64,000 nucleotides of DNA, from NCBI GenBank assembly GCA_024195585.1, contig SWBL01000008.1, positions 186,001 through 250,000 on the forward strand, read 5' to 3'. A model generated the notes under the pieces. The model saw nothing but the letters and a program-made list of their open reading frames with translations. It ran no database searches and was not told the DNA's origin. Positions 44,986 to 55,388 of this stretch are shown here, in pieces; the stretch's first letter is position 1, and every line of letters begins with the position of its first letter. The stretch is from Aureobasidium sp. EXF-3400 (Eukaryota > Ascomycota > Dothideomycetes > Dothideales > Saccotheciaceae). A program made the position numbers and the translations under genes.

Positions 44986-45351
44986 GGTTCGTTCGAGAAG
45001 TTGCTGGTATGCGAATGGCGAGAGTCGAGGTGAAGAGAATCAAGGTTCGAGAGAGTGCGACGCGCCGATGCACGCGACCCTTTGTTCGCGCTTTCCTTTT
45101 TGAGCCGTTATTGATTCATCGTCACTTCTGAGGTTCAACACATGTGCCTTAACCATCCAAATTTGCCAATTCCACAGGTTATAAGATATCCATATTCATA
45201 TAACTCGCTCTCTATTGACAAGCTTCATTCCATCGCTATCCAGAAGTCCATTCCATCGTGCTCATTCATGTGAACAGTCATCACTTCATTTCCAAATCAT
45301 TCAAATCATTGTCCGTTCGTGCCTGCGACATCATATATCAAAATTCCATCA
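44986..45351. other. Short intergenic region
   Basis: About 370 bases between two minus-strand genes; promoter of rad18 and 3' end of the DUF6594 gene. Nothing else recognised. Confidence 0.5.
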
Positions 45352-46650
45352 TCAACTTGCAGGACTTGTTGTTTTGGTTGACGTACCGACAAATACCACT
45401 TGTACACTCGCCAAAGCTACAGAAGCCATGAAAATCTCAATCCGGTTGGCTGATGTGAAGAATGCCAAACAAATACTGAATGTTGCGCTCCAGAGTCCGA
45501 TGAAGATCAATCTCCAGATGAGTACGGGAATGTAGTAGAGAACGATGATACTGGCGGTAGGAAGTAAAGAGGCGAATAAGATGCTGATGTAGAAGGCCAA
45601 CTTTTCCAGTATCTCTCCTCGGTACATATGACCACCAAACTCTGCATCTTCTTGCAATAATCTGTGACCAAATAGTACGTGGAAGCGTTGCACGACTTTA
45701 CTTCTCAATAGATTGGTGAAAGAATCAGGCGCGACATGTCCAGATAAACTGACGAGATCCGTTTGTGTTGCCTTTGCTCTTTCATGTGCTCTTGCTCGTT
45801 GTTGATCCGTCTCGTATTTTGCCTTCTCATCAACACTCAAACTCCAGATTGTGTTTTCGGGGTGATGTAACCATTCTTGCTCGTTATTGTGACCGTGAAT
45901 TTCGCTATCGCAGATAAATTCTCGAAGACCTCGCACTTCACCGTGGGTTGGGCGTGGAAGGCTATACAGCTTGTGTTGTTGAATCAAGATCTCGTCTTGA
46001 AGAGACTTTGTCAGTAACGATGTGGATACGCAATGCGTAGCAGACTGTTGAAAGATGTATCAAGTGTTGGATGTCAGGAAGGCATCACTCACTGTATTCC
46101 TTCAACAACCTGCGATTCTCCTCGTACAACTTATATCGAGAACGAGCTCTTGAGCCCTCTGGAGCTACTCGACCATTGTGGATGCCTTGTAACATCAATG
46201 TCAGTGTTCAGGAGTGTACCCGCATAGAATCATACCTCGCATGCTGAATTGTAGCTGTCTCAAATCTTGATCTCTTTGATCATCCATCTCAGTCTCATAA
46301 AGCTCTTCCTCAACATCCAACAACTCCGCCTGAAGATACAGCAGGTTTCTTGCATTGAGCTCAGAAAACCGTCGAAAGATGGCGAAACCAGGACGCTCGC
46401 CAATAAATCGTGCTAGTTTGGGATATCCTTGTAGAGCAGGTCGTTCACGAACAGAGTTTTGACGTAACAGGCCTGGTGATACGAATGTTGACTCGGTGTT
46501 GCATGTGTTGTATGATATCGGCGAGAAATGGACAGAAGAGCTTGCGGCAGAATTGGTTCTCGAGTCTTTGCCAACAGCTTGGACATTCGTTGAGATGCGA
46601 GGTTTGTCTGTTGGTTCAATGACAGGAAGCTCAAACCTCTCGCTGGCCAT
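45352..46650 (-). CDS. DUF6594 family membrane protein
   Basis: Three exons (46650-46236, 46185-46093, 45995-45352) give 383 residues; both introns keep the frame. The pattern YPKLARFIGERPGFAIFRRF, LNARNLLYLQAELLDVEEEL, RRLLKEYNEILIQQHKLYSLP, followed by a C-terminal block of three membrane helices (LAFYISILFASLLPTASIIVLYYI, IFIGLWSATFSICLAFF, IFMASVALASVQVVFVG), is typical of the DUF6594 family of filamentous fungi. Function is unknown; the proteins are sometimes found near other accessory genes. The N-terminal 75 residues are polar and variable. The last coding bases contain a possible GTACGT donor, so a small terminal exon cannot be excluded. An upstream in-frame ATG at 47049 is not supported. 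Confidence 0.82.
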
Positions 46651-47360
46651 TGGTGGCGGAGTATGCTGACTATTGGTTCCGAAGAAAAGGCAACCAGAAA
46701 AGGATAGAGATAGGTTAAGAGTTGAAAATAGAAAGTGGAAAGAAGGAAAAGTGTCACACAAGCATCCTACCTCTAGACACAGCCTATCTGCACGAGTTGC
46801 CGCCCCACCTTGTAATGCCAATGATTGGATGCGACATGCATGAACAGCAGTGTTCTCCACCTCGCAGCAAAGGGCTGACATTTGACCCGCCAAGAGCAGT
46901 GCCTCGTCGCCTGAGTGGTGTTGATTGAGAAAGCACCGGTGAAGGGAGGTGGCAGGACTTGCATGAGGCTTTCCTAATGTGGTGTTCAGTATGAAAGATT
47001 CGCCGCTTGGTATATGTGCTACGCCCACATTGCTGCAACTTTCAGCCAAAGGCTTGCTTTAGTGCTTATTAACACGACCCAGCTGCGTCTCTTATGGAGC
47101 AAAATAGATTGCATTCCATTACGCTGATGATCAGTGGTCAAAACCCGCCATTGCTATCGATAGTCGTCGCAATCGAGCTTCGCCATGATTTGCCTTAGCA
47201 CAATATTGACGGCAGTGCCTCGTGGCTTAGAGGATGGCGCAGAGTAGGAATACATACTTATAAGACCTTGAATGTGTAATTGGATCTCCTCTTAACCTCT
47301 TAGTTCTTATCGGCTCTCATTCTTGTTTCACAAAGAAGAAAACTGCAAGCTCCCACGAAT
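46651..47360. other. Divergent intergenic region
   Basis: About 700 bases between the DUF6594 and retropepsin-like genes, which are transcribed away from each other. Promoters of both should be here. No gene recognised. Confidence 0.5.
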
Positions 47361-48201
47361 ATGGATCCTCAACAATTGACACCCGCACTGTCTGTCGACG
47401 ACTCACCATCCCTATCCGATAGCGAATCTTCATCCGGGATCCCGGCAGAACAAGTAGACATAATCAGAAGTATTGTCGACAAATGGCACAAGAAGCCCTT
47501 ACAAATAGCCAACGATATTGTCTCAGCATTGGTACTGTAACCTAGCTCCGGCATCACACATTGAGGACTAATAAACCTTCTAGGAAGGCGGCGACCACAC
47601 ACACATCCCCTTGATCGTCCGCAACGGAGACAATCAAGAGGTAGTCGTCTGGGCAAAATGCGACACAGGAGCATGCGCAAACTTCATAACCATGGCTCTA
47701 GTCCGCAAGCTCAAACTCGAATACAACCTGCAAAAAATCGACGACTACGAAGCTGCTCAAAATATCGAGTCCAGTCCTCGCGATCACCTAGGCGTTGGTC
47801 TGATCAAAAAAGTGTGCAGTTTTGAAGACAGGGAAGTCAGCATCAACTATGTCTTGCCCATCACTTTTCAGACTGGAAAGTTTAGGAAGCAGCATGAGAA
47901 TGTTGAGTTTGAAGTCTTGGAGATTGGTGATGGTGTTACCAGTCCTGCTTCTAACGAGAGGACTGATCTCTTCCTCGGCGCCAGTTGGTTGTTCAAGAAT
48001 GAAGTGTTCATGTTGAGGAAGAGCTATTATGTGGATCCGCCAAAGGATTTGCAGGTAGTTGAGCCGGTCCCCTTGAGCGACTCTGAGTTGACACCAATTG
48101 GAAGACCTGCAAGTAGTGTCTACATTCCAAGAGGCACTCCTTCAATCAGGCTCAACGCCAGCCCGGCACCTCCTAGGCTACCGAGAGGACGTATGGTATG
48201 A
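47361..48201 (+). CDS. Retropepsin-like aspartic protease domain protein
   Basis: Two exons (47361-47531, 47584-48201) joined in phase 0 across a 52-nt intron give 262 residues. After a 60-residue acidic leader, the segment VWAKCDTGACANFITMALVRKLKL (near residue 85) has the Asp-Thr-Gly-Ala catalytic motif and following helix of the retropepsin fold. RTDLFLGASWLFKNEVF (near residue 195) matches the second conserved element of retroviral-type proteases (hydrophobic-hydrophobic-Gly-x-x-Trp-Leu). No reverse transcriptase, integrase, Gag or long terminal repeats surround it, so it looks like a free-standing cellular gene. The C-terminal 50 residues are Pro-rich. Enzymes of this type act as homodimers; activity here is inferred from motifs alone. 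Confidence 0.75.
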
Positions 48202-48665
48202 TAGTGGCGGCTGTTTTGACAGTATAACTGGTATCTCATGATGTAAAGAGTATGTGGGAATTGTTCGAGATTTGTGGTTATTGGATAGATTTGCTCAACA
48301 GCTTTTGTATGGTATTTGGTTGGCGTACTCTACAACCTTATCGTCGTTTCTCTCTATCAGGCTAATGGTTCGGCATATGTGCAACACTCCATGGCTCCAA
48401 CATTCTTGCGTACATCTTGCCTCTCAATCGACTCCGGATTTTCGTGTTCCTGGATTGTCGAACTGTCTGGACGGTCGACCATCACGAGGTCCAGAAGGTT
48501 GGTCAATGGCTTGTCTCGTCCGTTCTTGAACACTGCTGGTCTGAGTGTCTAGACGGCTGATTGGTAGTAGACATGTGGTCCACTATTGTCGTTGAGCATG
48601 CAAGCCTGTTATCTCTCTAGGCTCTGCGTATTTCTTGTTGTCTGCATCTGAGTGACCCGTTCGAC
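48202..48665. other. Intergenic region between convergent genes
   Basis: About 460 bases between the retropepsin-like gene and mtr3. Nothing recognised. Confidence 0.5.
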
Positions 48666-49595
48666 TCATCCTGTCATCTCGACATCGGTAGCCTTGGCCA
48701 CTTCTTGCTTGCTAGCATCCGTAGTCTTGATTTCGGCAGCCTCCCTAACAGCTTCGGCGAGCACACTTCTTGAAAGACCAGCAGCATCAACAGCACGATC
48801 GACCAATGTCTCAAAGCCTTCTCCAGCATCGCCCTTGACCCACAATTCTGTGAGTTCGTCTCTTGACTGGAGATGAGCGACCACGGCTGCAGCGCGCAGA
48901 TCATTGTGTTCGCTCGGACAGGGATCCAGCACCAGTTCACCCTTGCCTTCACCAGCGACTGCGGCGACACCACCAGAAACAAGATCAACGCAGTCGATTC
49001 CAGCATCCACAAGGGCAGCACTTGCAGCAGTAACGCAACCAGCCAGCACATTCATCAAGCCTACACCTCCAATGTTTTTCTTGCTGGCATCGTCATCACG
49101 CCACCAGTCATCCTCCTCACTTTCCAGGACGGTGATTACAACCTCTGCTGCAGATTTGGGCCAGCGCTCGCCAATCACCACACCTCTTAATGCTGTCTCT
49201 AGATGAAGTCCAAGATCTCTTTCCGCAGTATCACGAAGATAACCTCTTCTTTGACGACTTGCAAACGGCGCAAACTTGACGTGTGTGCTGAGAAGTAGAT
49301 TCGGGCTGAAAGCGGCGGTGCGAGGAAGTGGTCGTGGACCATGGACAGTGCAAGTAAGTTTGAGAGTGCCACTCTGGGCTACAAGTGTTGTTCTGGGAGC
49401 ATCGGTAGAAGGATGAAGTTCGAAGTAGGCGGATCCAGAAGCTGATGGCACAAGACCTGTTTGTAGGAAGATTTTACGAGGCGTGGATGAGGATCGTTGA
49501 CGAGTTGGTCGTTGTGATGATGTTTCTATGGTGGGGACGAAGATGGGTGCAGATGTACCGCCTGCAGGCGCATTGGTACGACGACGGTCAGCCAT
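48666..49595 (-). CDS. mtr3: Exosome complex subunit Mtr3 (RNase PH-like)
   Basis: Single exon, 309 residues. The core starts at FLQTGLVPSASGSAYFEL (residue about 44) and has RNase PH fold motifs: TLKLTCTVHGPRPLPR near residue 78, FAPFASRQRRGYLRDTAERDLGLHLETALRG near residue 108, and GVGLMNVLAGCVTAASAALVDAGIDCVDLVSGGVAAV near residue 175. Mtr3 is one of the six ring subunits of the RNA exosome and is catalytically inactive in eukaryotes; it acts in nuclear and cytoplasmic RNA decay. The N-terminal 40 residues are basic and Ser/Thr-rich. Length and motif order fit fungal Mtr3 (about 250-310 residues). Confidence 0.88.
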   Translation of the reverse strand: MADRRRTNAPAGGTSAPIFVPTIETSSQRPTRQRSSSTPRKIFLQTGLVPSASGSAYFELHPSTDAPRTTLVAQSGTLKLTCTVHGPRPLPRTAAFSPNLLLSTHVKFAPFASRQRRGYLRDTAERDLGLHLETALRGVVIGERWPKSAAEVVITVLESEEDDWWRDDDASKKNIGGVGLMNVLAGCVTAASAALVDAGIDCVDLVSGGVAAVAGEGKGELVLDPCPSEHNDLRAAAVVAHLQSRDELTELWVKGDAGEGFETLVDRAVDAAGLSRSVLAEAVREAAEIKTTDASKQEVAKATDVEMTG

Positions 49596-51509
49596 GGTAA
49601 TTGATCTTTGAGTGAATTGTCGAGTTGTTTGGACTGCAGTGCCTCTCTCGATGATTTCTTGATCTGCTTCTGCTCCAACTTCGGCAAGAAGCGTGACGTC
49701 CGCGCCAGATGGTCCAAGCTTCGAATTTTCTGCTACAACCTGAAATCGCTTTGCGACTTTCTTCCTTTTCCCTCACCCACTTTCTGCCTCTTTGCGCGCT
49801 TTACTGTCAACAACATGCGACACCGCTGGCGGCTTGCTATGTTTTCTTTTCCTCTTTTGCGTAAGTCTTATCCTGCAACATCACTGTGGTTAGGAAGAAA
49901 CTCCAACACAACTAGTTGGCGATCAACCCTCGGGGTTTCCTGAGCCATAAACTAACATGCACTACCATCTGAACCACATTCCTCTACACTTCTTGACACA
50001 TCACTTGGTATTCAGACTTGAATCTGTGCTGACCTGCGCAAAGTCTTCTAGTTTCTTGTTTCAGCTTCATCTGTCTTCAGACATTCAGAGTTCTTCCACT
50101 CGCTGCATAAAAGTCGTGCTCACGTGGTGGAAGAACTCTTCAACTCTGCAATGGTAAGCTATCAACTCTCTTCACTTCTACACACCAATCCCGCCAAAGG
50201 GTTTTTCAGGATGATTGTATTTTTATTTCAGTTCTGCTACTGAGTAAATCATGCGGATACTTATACACCAAAGCTTACCTTGTCTGATCCACAAATACAC
50301 CTTTTGGCTTTTCCTCACATTACTTCATCAGGATTTTTTCTTGATCAACTTTGCTAACAAGCATCAAAAGACAGATATGAACCGTCTGAAAAGCATCTCT
50401 TTGATACACGTCCAAAGGGTAAGCTATCTTCCTCCAACTTCACCACCACACACATACCCTACCCCTTTCACACCAACACCACACAACGCAATGATGACAC
50501 CTAGTCAATCCATTCAATGAAGTTTACCTATACCCGCCGAGCCCCCCTCCCTGATACCCTACCTGTGTTTCAAGTCCAGGAATGACGGGTTGTGGAGTTG
50601 CAATTAAAAGCCTCTAGTAGCTCGTCCAGAGCCAAACAGGTTGTAATGGGGCTTCCGTGTATCGGATGAGTTCACTCGTCTTGGGTGAACGATTCTGGTG
50701 CCGGCGGGAAGGGCTTGAGTAAAGACGGCTTTCTGAGTTTCTGCGTTTCTCTTCAAAACAGTTTATCGTTTCGATGGTTCAGCAGTATTAAAAGGTCAAC
50801 TTTGCTGACTTTTTGATTCTAAAGTAGGTATGAATTTTTTTGGTGTGTCGAGAGGCGGCACTGTCGTGATTCAACATTCCGGCTGGCCAGTTTATATAGC
50901 TTGTTAATCGTAATCATTTTTCCATCCACTTCTTTTCCTCGCAATTGTCAGTTGTGCTTTGCGTCCATCCATGTCGATGGCTTTTTCGTTCTCAGCCTCT
51001 GCTGTCAATTCTATTCCCCCAGCTCTTCGTCACTGAGGAGCGATCTTGTATGTGGTGCTTGCTTCTACTCTTCCCTATCGAGTGCTCGTGTCACTGCATT
51101 CAGGAATTCATCAAACCTCGTCTTCCATATCATGTGCAAAGTCCCTTGTTTCGAGAGCCTCAAGGGCTGAAGAGACACTCGATATGTCGAAACATCTCAG
51201 TCAGGAGTACCTTCGCAACATTGTCGGCGGCAACATGACTCTCCTGGTTACATCAACTTGTATCGAGATGTCTGGGAAATGAACAATAAAGTGATCGTTT
51301 ATAACATAATTGTACATTTTACATCTCTAATAATCAAGACAAAATGTATCCACGACAGTTTCTTCTTTCTGCTGTCGTGCGATATCCCATAATCGCCATG
51401 CAAAGTATTCCCTTCCAAGCCGATTAATAAAAACATGTGGGGTTCTCTAGTAAGTGGTATTGAAAAAAAAGAAGATGATAGGAAAAGAAAAAACAAGAAT
51501 GATCATCGC
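49596..51509. other. Long gene-free region (1.9 kb)
   Basis: Between the divergently placed mtr3 promoter side and the 3' end of erg6. Rich in pyrimidine tracts and short open frames without domains. It contains a 12-bp inverted repeat at 50088-50138 described separately. I see no supported protein gene or known RNA. Confidence 0.45.
50088..50138. repeat. Short inverted repeat (12-bp arms)
   Basis: GAGTTCTTCCAC at 50088-50099 and its exact complement GTGGAAGAACTC at 50127-50138, separated by 27 bases. As RNA it would form a stable hairpin. No function is known; it could be part of an untranslated region or a chance pair. Confidence 0.4.
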
Positions 51510-52758
51510 TTATGCGTTCATGGGCTTGCGTCCAACCATGAGGTACATGGGAGTGAAGAGCTTCTCTCTGCCACCAGCGACAAGAGCATCGCCGGCAATA
51601 GCCAATGAGTCGGCAGTCTTCTGGGTACCCTTAGGGGCAAGACCGAATCTCTCAAGAGTGCCAACAAAGTTGTGTGCGGTCCAGCGACCAAGTTTGGTCA
51701 TACGGGCAAGTGTAGGGAAATCCCAAATGCTGCTCATGTACTTGAGCTGACCAGAAAGAGGCCAGTACCAGGGGTAAGGGTCGTCACGCTCTGCAAGATC
51801 CTCGTTGATTTCGAGCTCAAATCCAGCGGCCTTCATGGCGGCAAGGGCGACCTCAATCTTCTCCATGTTGGAAATACCATCACCGACCTCGATACCGAGA
51901 CGAATCTCACGGTGGTGAGGGTTGTCGTTGTCGTAAGCATCAGTCATGAGCCATTCGTAAACACCGAAAACACCGCCGGGCTTGAGGACGCGGAAGATTT
52001 GAGAGTAGATACCCTCGAGCGAAGGAGCGTGGACGGTGGCCTCGATGGCGTAAACAGCGTCGAAAGTGTTCTCGGGGAAAGACATTTGCTACAAGATTGT
52101 CAGTCGTGGAAATTGAAGCTTGAATCTTGCAAAACGCACCATGAAATCACCCTTGACAAAGTCGAGCTTGTGCGAAAGACCCTCCTTTGCAGCGTAGTGG
52201 GTAGCTCTCTCAATCTGGTAGTCATTGTTGTTGAGACCGGTAACGTTTACACCAGAGAACTTGACAATCTCTCTAGCAGGGCCACCAACACCACAACCAA
52301 CGTCCAAGACCTTCATGTTATCCTTGAGGTTCATGACGTGGGCGAGGTAGTGCTCGTGACGGGCGACAGCTTGTTTGAAAGGTTCGCCATATGCGAAACG
52401 GCAGAAGTGGAAGGATTGACCCCAACCATACTCGTAAAGGTCGGTAGCCAGGTTGTAGTAGTGACGAGTGAGGGTAGCGTATTCAGCTCTTCTAGCCTGT
52501 TCAGGGGTCAGTATGAGGCCAATTGCAAGACACGAGTGTTCTTGATTGACGCACCTCTCTGATCTCGGGAGTCTCGTCCTTTGCGGCCTTGTTGTCCCAG
52601 TGCTTGAAGTACTCATCAACAGCAGCTTTTTGACCATCTGCACCCTTGCTCAACATGGCGGCAAAACCACCTCTCTTCTGGGCAGAAGTGCCGTGCATGA
52701 CCTTGTTGAAGGCAGCATCGCGCGAGTGGTCTTCTTGTTCAAGCGAATGAGGAGCCAT
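51510..52758 (-). CDS. erg6: Sterol 24-C-methyltransferase (ergosterol biosynthesis)
   Basis: Three exons (52758-52555, 52496-52140, 52088-51510) give 379 residues, the normal Erg6 length. Both introns are about 50-60 nt with GTGCGT donors. The SAM-binding motif I is [16 protein letters not shown] (near residue 127); the sterol-binding aromatic stretch [19 protein letters not shown] lies upstream; [11 protein letters not shown] and [10 protein letters not shown] are also characteristic. The enzyme adds a methyl group to C-24 of zymosterol in the ER or lipid droplets, a late fungal-specific step of ergosterol synthesis. C-ending codons predominate, as in other highly expressed genes here. The start is the first ATG. 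Divergent from slt11. Confidence 0.97.
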
Positions 52759-53353
52759 TATTGTTGTTGTGTCGAGAGAAAGGGGAAGGTGTAGAAGAAG
52801 AGAAAGACACTACAAAAGAGTATAATTGAAGATGCGGTTGAACGCGAAGAGAAGAGTTGATGGAGAAGAGGAAAGTGGACTGCACAGCTAGTTGGGGCAA
52901 CGAAATGGCAGCAAGCACTAAAATAATTATAAAGGGGTGGCTCTTTCCATAAACATCGTACGAGACGAATCGCGCTGGGGCGTACCTGCGTCTGGGGACA
53001 CGCAATTTTGGCTTGCCCTTAGCGCATCTCAGAGTCCTCACCGCGCCTCACCCAAATTTCCCGCCGCGGCTCTCACATGCTTACGGAGACCGTGGATTCC
53101 GGCCTATCGATTGCGGAGAGACAACGGAGGTGTCTGGAAGAAGTGCTAGGTTGAACTTCGGCAAGGTCATCGTCACTTTGGTTGCCATCTGCGACTGGCC
53201 TTCGAGATTCAGCTTCTGCTTATACAAGCAGCCATCATTTTCTCGACTTCGACCTGCGCGCTTGTCGCATCACCTCCACAATCCATCGACCACTTCCAGC
53301 GTTTTCCGCGACTTCGATAATACTACTTTCAACATCCTAGACCAGCTATCCCC
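52759..53353. other. Divergent promoter region of erg6 and slt11
   Basis: About 600 bases between two divergent genes. It contains an AT-rich stretch near 52920-52935. I did not identify a specific sterol-response element with confidence. Confidence 0.5.
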
Positions 53354-54540
53354 ATGCCTCCCAAGCAAGATCTGAACCGTTCAGGATGGGAGTCTACCGA
53401 CATGCCCTCAGCCTGTGAAAAGTGCCTTGGCGACAATCCTTATGTTCAAGTCTTGAAAGAAGATTACGGTGCTGAATGGTGAGTTTCTTACCCTTGCGCA
53501 TAAACATCGAGTCTCTACTAACACGACGCAGCAAAATCTGCACTCGTCCATTCACAGTATTTCGTTGGAAGACCGATCGCACAGCCCGCCAAAAGCGTAC
53601 AAATCTTTGCTTGACATGCGCTAGACTGAAGAACTGCTGTCAGTGCTGTATGCTTGATTTGAGCTTTGGACTACCTATCGTTGTACGCGACGCCGCCTTG
53701 AAGATGATCACACCTGGACCCAACAGCGAGATCAACAGAGAATACTATGCGCAAAATCACGAAAAAGAGATTGAGGAGGGTAGAGGAGCTATTGAGGCTT
53801 ATGAACAGACGGATGAAAAGGCTAGAGATTTGCTGCGCCGACTCGCCCAGAGCGAGCCGCATTACAAGAAGCAGAGAAGATTGGAAGAGGAGGGTGCTGC
53901 ATCAGGACAAAAGATGATTGAGGGACCATCTTCAGAAGGCTCCAGACCTGGACCTATTCGCACAAAAGACTCGAGGCCAGCAGGATACGGACCTCCATCA
54001 CGTCCTGTTAAGGGCGCATCGAGAGCACGCCCTTTCCCGAACACAGCAACTTTACCACCACAAACACAAGACATCCTACCGCCAGCAGACAAGAACGTCA
54101 TGTCGCTTTTCGTCACAGGTGTCGAAGATGACCTTCCCGAACACGAAATCCGCGTCTTCTTCTCACAGTTTGGAGCACTTCGTTCGCTCATCTGTTCGCA
54201 TCGTTCACACTGCGCCTTCATCAACTACATGACCAGGAATACTGCAGAAGCTGCTGCTGCTGCATGCCAAGGAAGAGCTGTTGTTAAGGGCGTACCACTC
54301 AGAGTGCAATGGGGCAAGCCTAAGACATTGGACAACATGGACAGAGACGCTCGCATGGCGAACGCAAGAGCTGGCCGTGAGACAAATGCAGCCGTCAAAG
54401 CAGCTTCAGCTACCAGGCCGGCAATTGCTGCTGGTCCCTCGTCAGGAGCTGGACCATCTGACAACGCCGACAACTTTGATCTGGTCGCTCCTCCGCCTGG
54501 ATCAGAAGATGTTCAATACGCGAGTTTGGCAGGCGAGTAG
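53354..54540 (+). CDS. slt11: Pre-mRNA splicing factor Slt11/Ecm2 (RBM22 type)
   Basis: Two exons (53354-53478, 53532-54540) across a 53-nt intron give 377 residues. The N-terminal zinc-binding region has Cys pairs in CEKCLGDNPYVQV, CKICTRPFTVFRWK, CLTCARLKNCCQCCMLDL; the intron falls within a Cys codon and the join restores it. A conserved IVVRDAALK follows, then an RRM at about 220-295 (MSLFVTGVEDDLPEHEIRVF and SHCAFINYMTRNTAEAAA). This matches Slt11/Ecm2 and human RBM22, components of the activated spliceosome that contact U6 and the intron in the nucleus. The C-terminus is Ala/Pro-rich. Firm. Confidence 0.95.
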
Positions 54541-54669
54541 GTTCGTCCCCAGTCAAACCAAGAGATTGAGAGAATTGGGATTCGACAGGAAAGCATGGCG
54601 TTTTGAGGCTTCGTTCCTTTTTCGATGAACAAGGTTGAAACAGGCAGGGGTATCATATATTGTTACATA

Positions 54670-55185
54670 TCAAATCAGAGAGCAGCGCTTGACCTCTGCG
54701 AAAGACTTTGTGGTTCCTTTGAACTGCTTGACAGACTCATTGTCGCCCTTCTCGGTGTGGTCGTGAATTCGCAATTCTGTTTGGTGGTATCGTGTCAGTG
54801 GGAGTCCGGATGGTTCAGTCGTCAAATGTGGGAGCAGCCTGGACTCACTGTAAGTCTCGGATTCTTCCTTGTCGGTTGCGCCTTGTACTACATTTTCCCT
54901 CAGGATCTGAGCCACTCCTTGGGCATGTTCAACAGCCTTCTCTGCTTCGATGCTGCCAGCCTTGATGCCGCGGTTCTGGTCGAATGAGTCTCGTGCGAAT
55001 CTACGGGAGTTGTATAGTGTGCTGTCGTCGCCTTGAAGGAGGATGCTGTGTTAGTGACGTGGGTCGAATGCTGGAGTTGGAGGCAATGGACGGATACCTT
55101 GGAAGGCGATGCGGGTTGCGCGCAAGAGGTTGCGGTATGTCGACAGAACGACTGTCTTGTTGTGGGTTACAAGTTGTGCCGACAT
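54670..55185 (-). CDS. mzm1: Mitochondrial complex III assembly factor Mzm1 (LYR family)
   Basis: Three short exons (55185-55098, 55031-54849, 54776-54670) joined across introns of 66 and 72 nt give 125 residues, the expected size. Exon 1 ends in TYRNLLRATRIAFQG, the LYR-type motif; exon 2 has RRFARDSFDQNRGIKAG and HAQGVAQILRENVVQG; exon 3 gives YKLRIHDHTEKGDNESVK. These are the three conserved blocks of Mzm1/LYRM7, a matrix chaperone that holds the Rieske iron-sulfur protein before it is inserted into the bc1 complex. No single exon is longer than 61 codons, which makes the gene easy to miss. The protein ends in RCSLI, resembling a CaaX box, which is unexpected for a matrix protein. Divergent from zuo1 by about 200 bases. 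Confidence 0.88.
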
Positions 55186-55388
55186 GTTATCTAGGTCGAG
55201 TAAGTGAATGCGTAGGAATTGTTTCCTGGCTGTGACAATAAATTATTGCTGGTTATGATGGAGAGACTCGGACGGCGATGGCGTGCCAAGCTCGATTCCC
55301 CGGACCAAAAAATCGAGACTTCGTCCGCAGATTTTGAGCCAGCGCGAGTCCTCGTCCTCCCTTTGTATCTACACATATCACTATCAAT

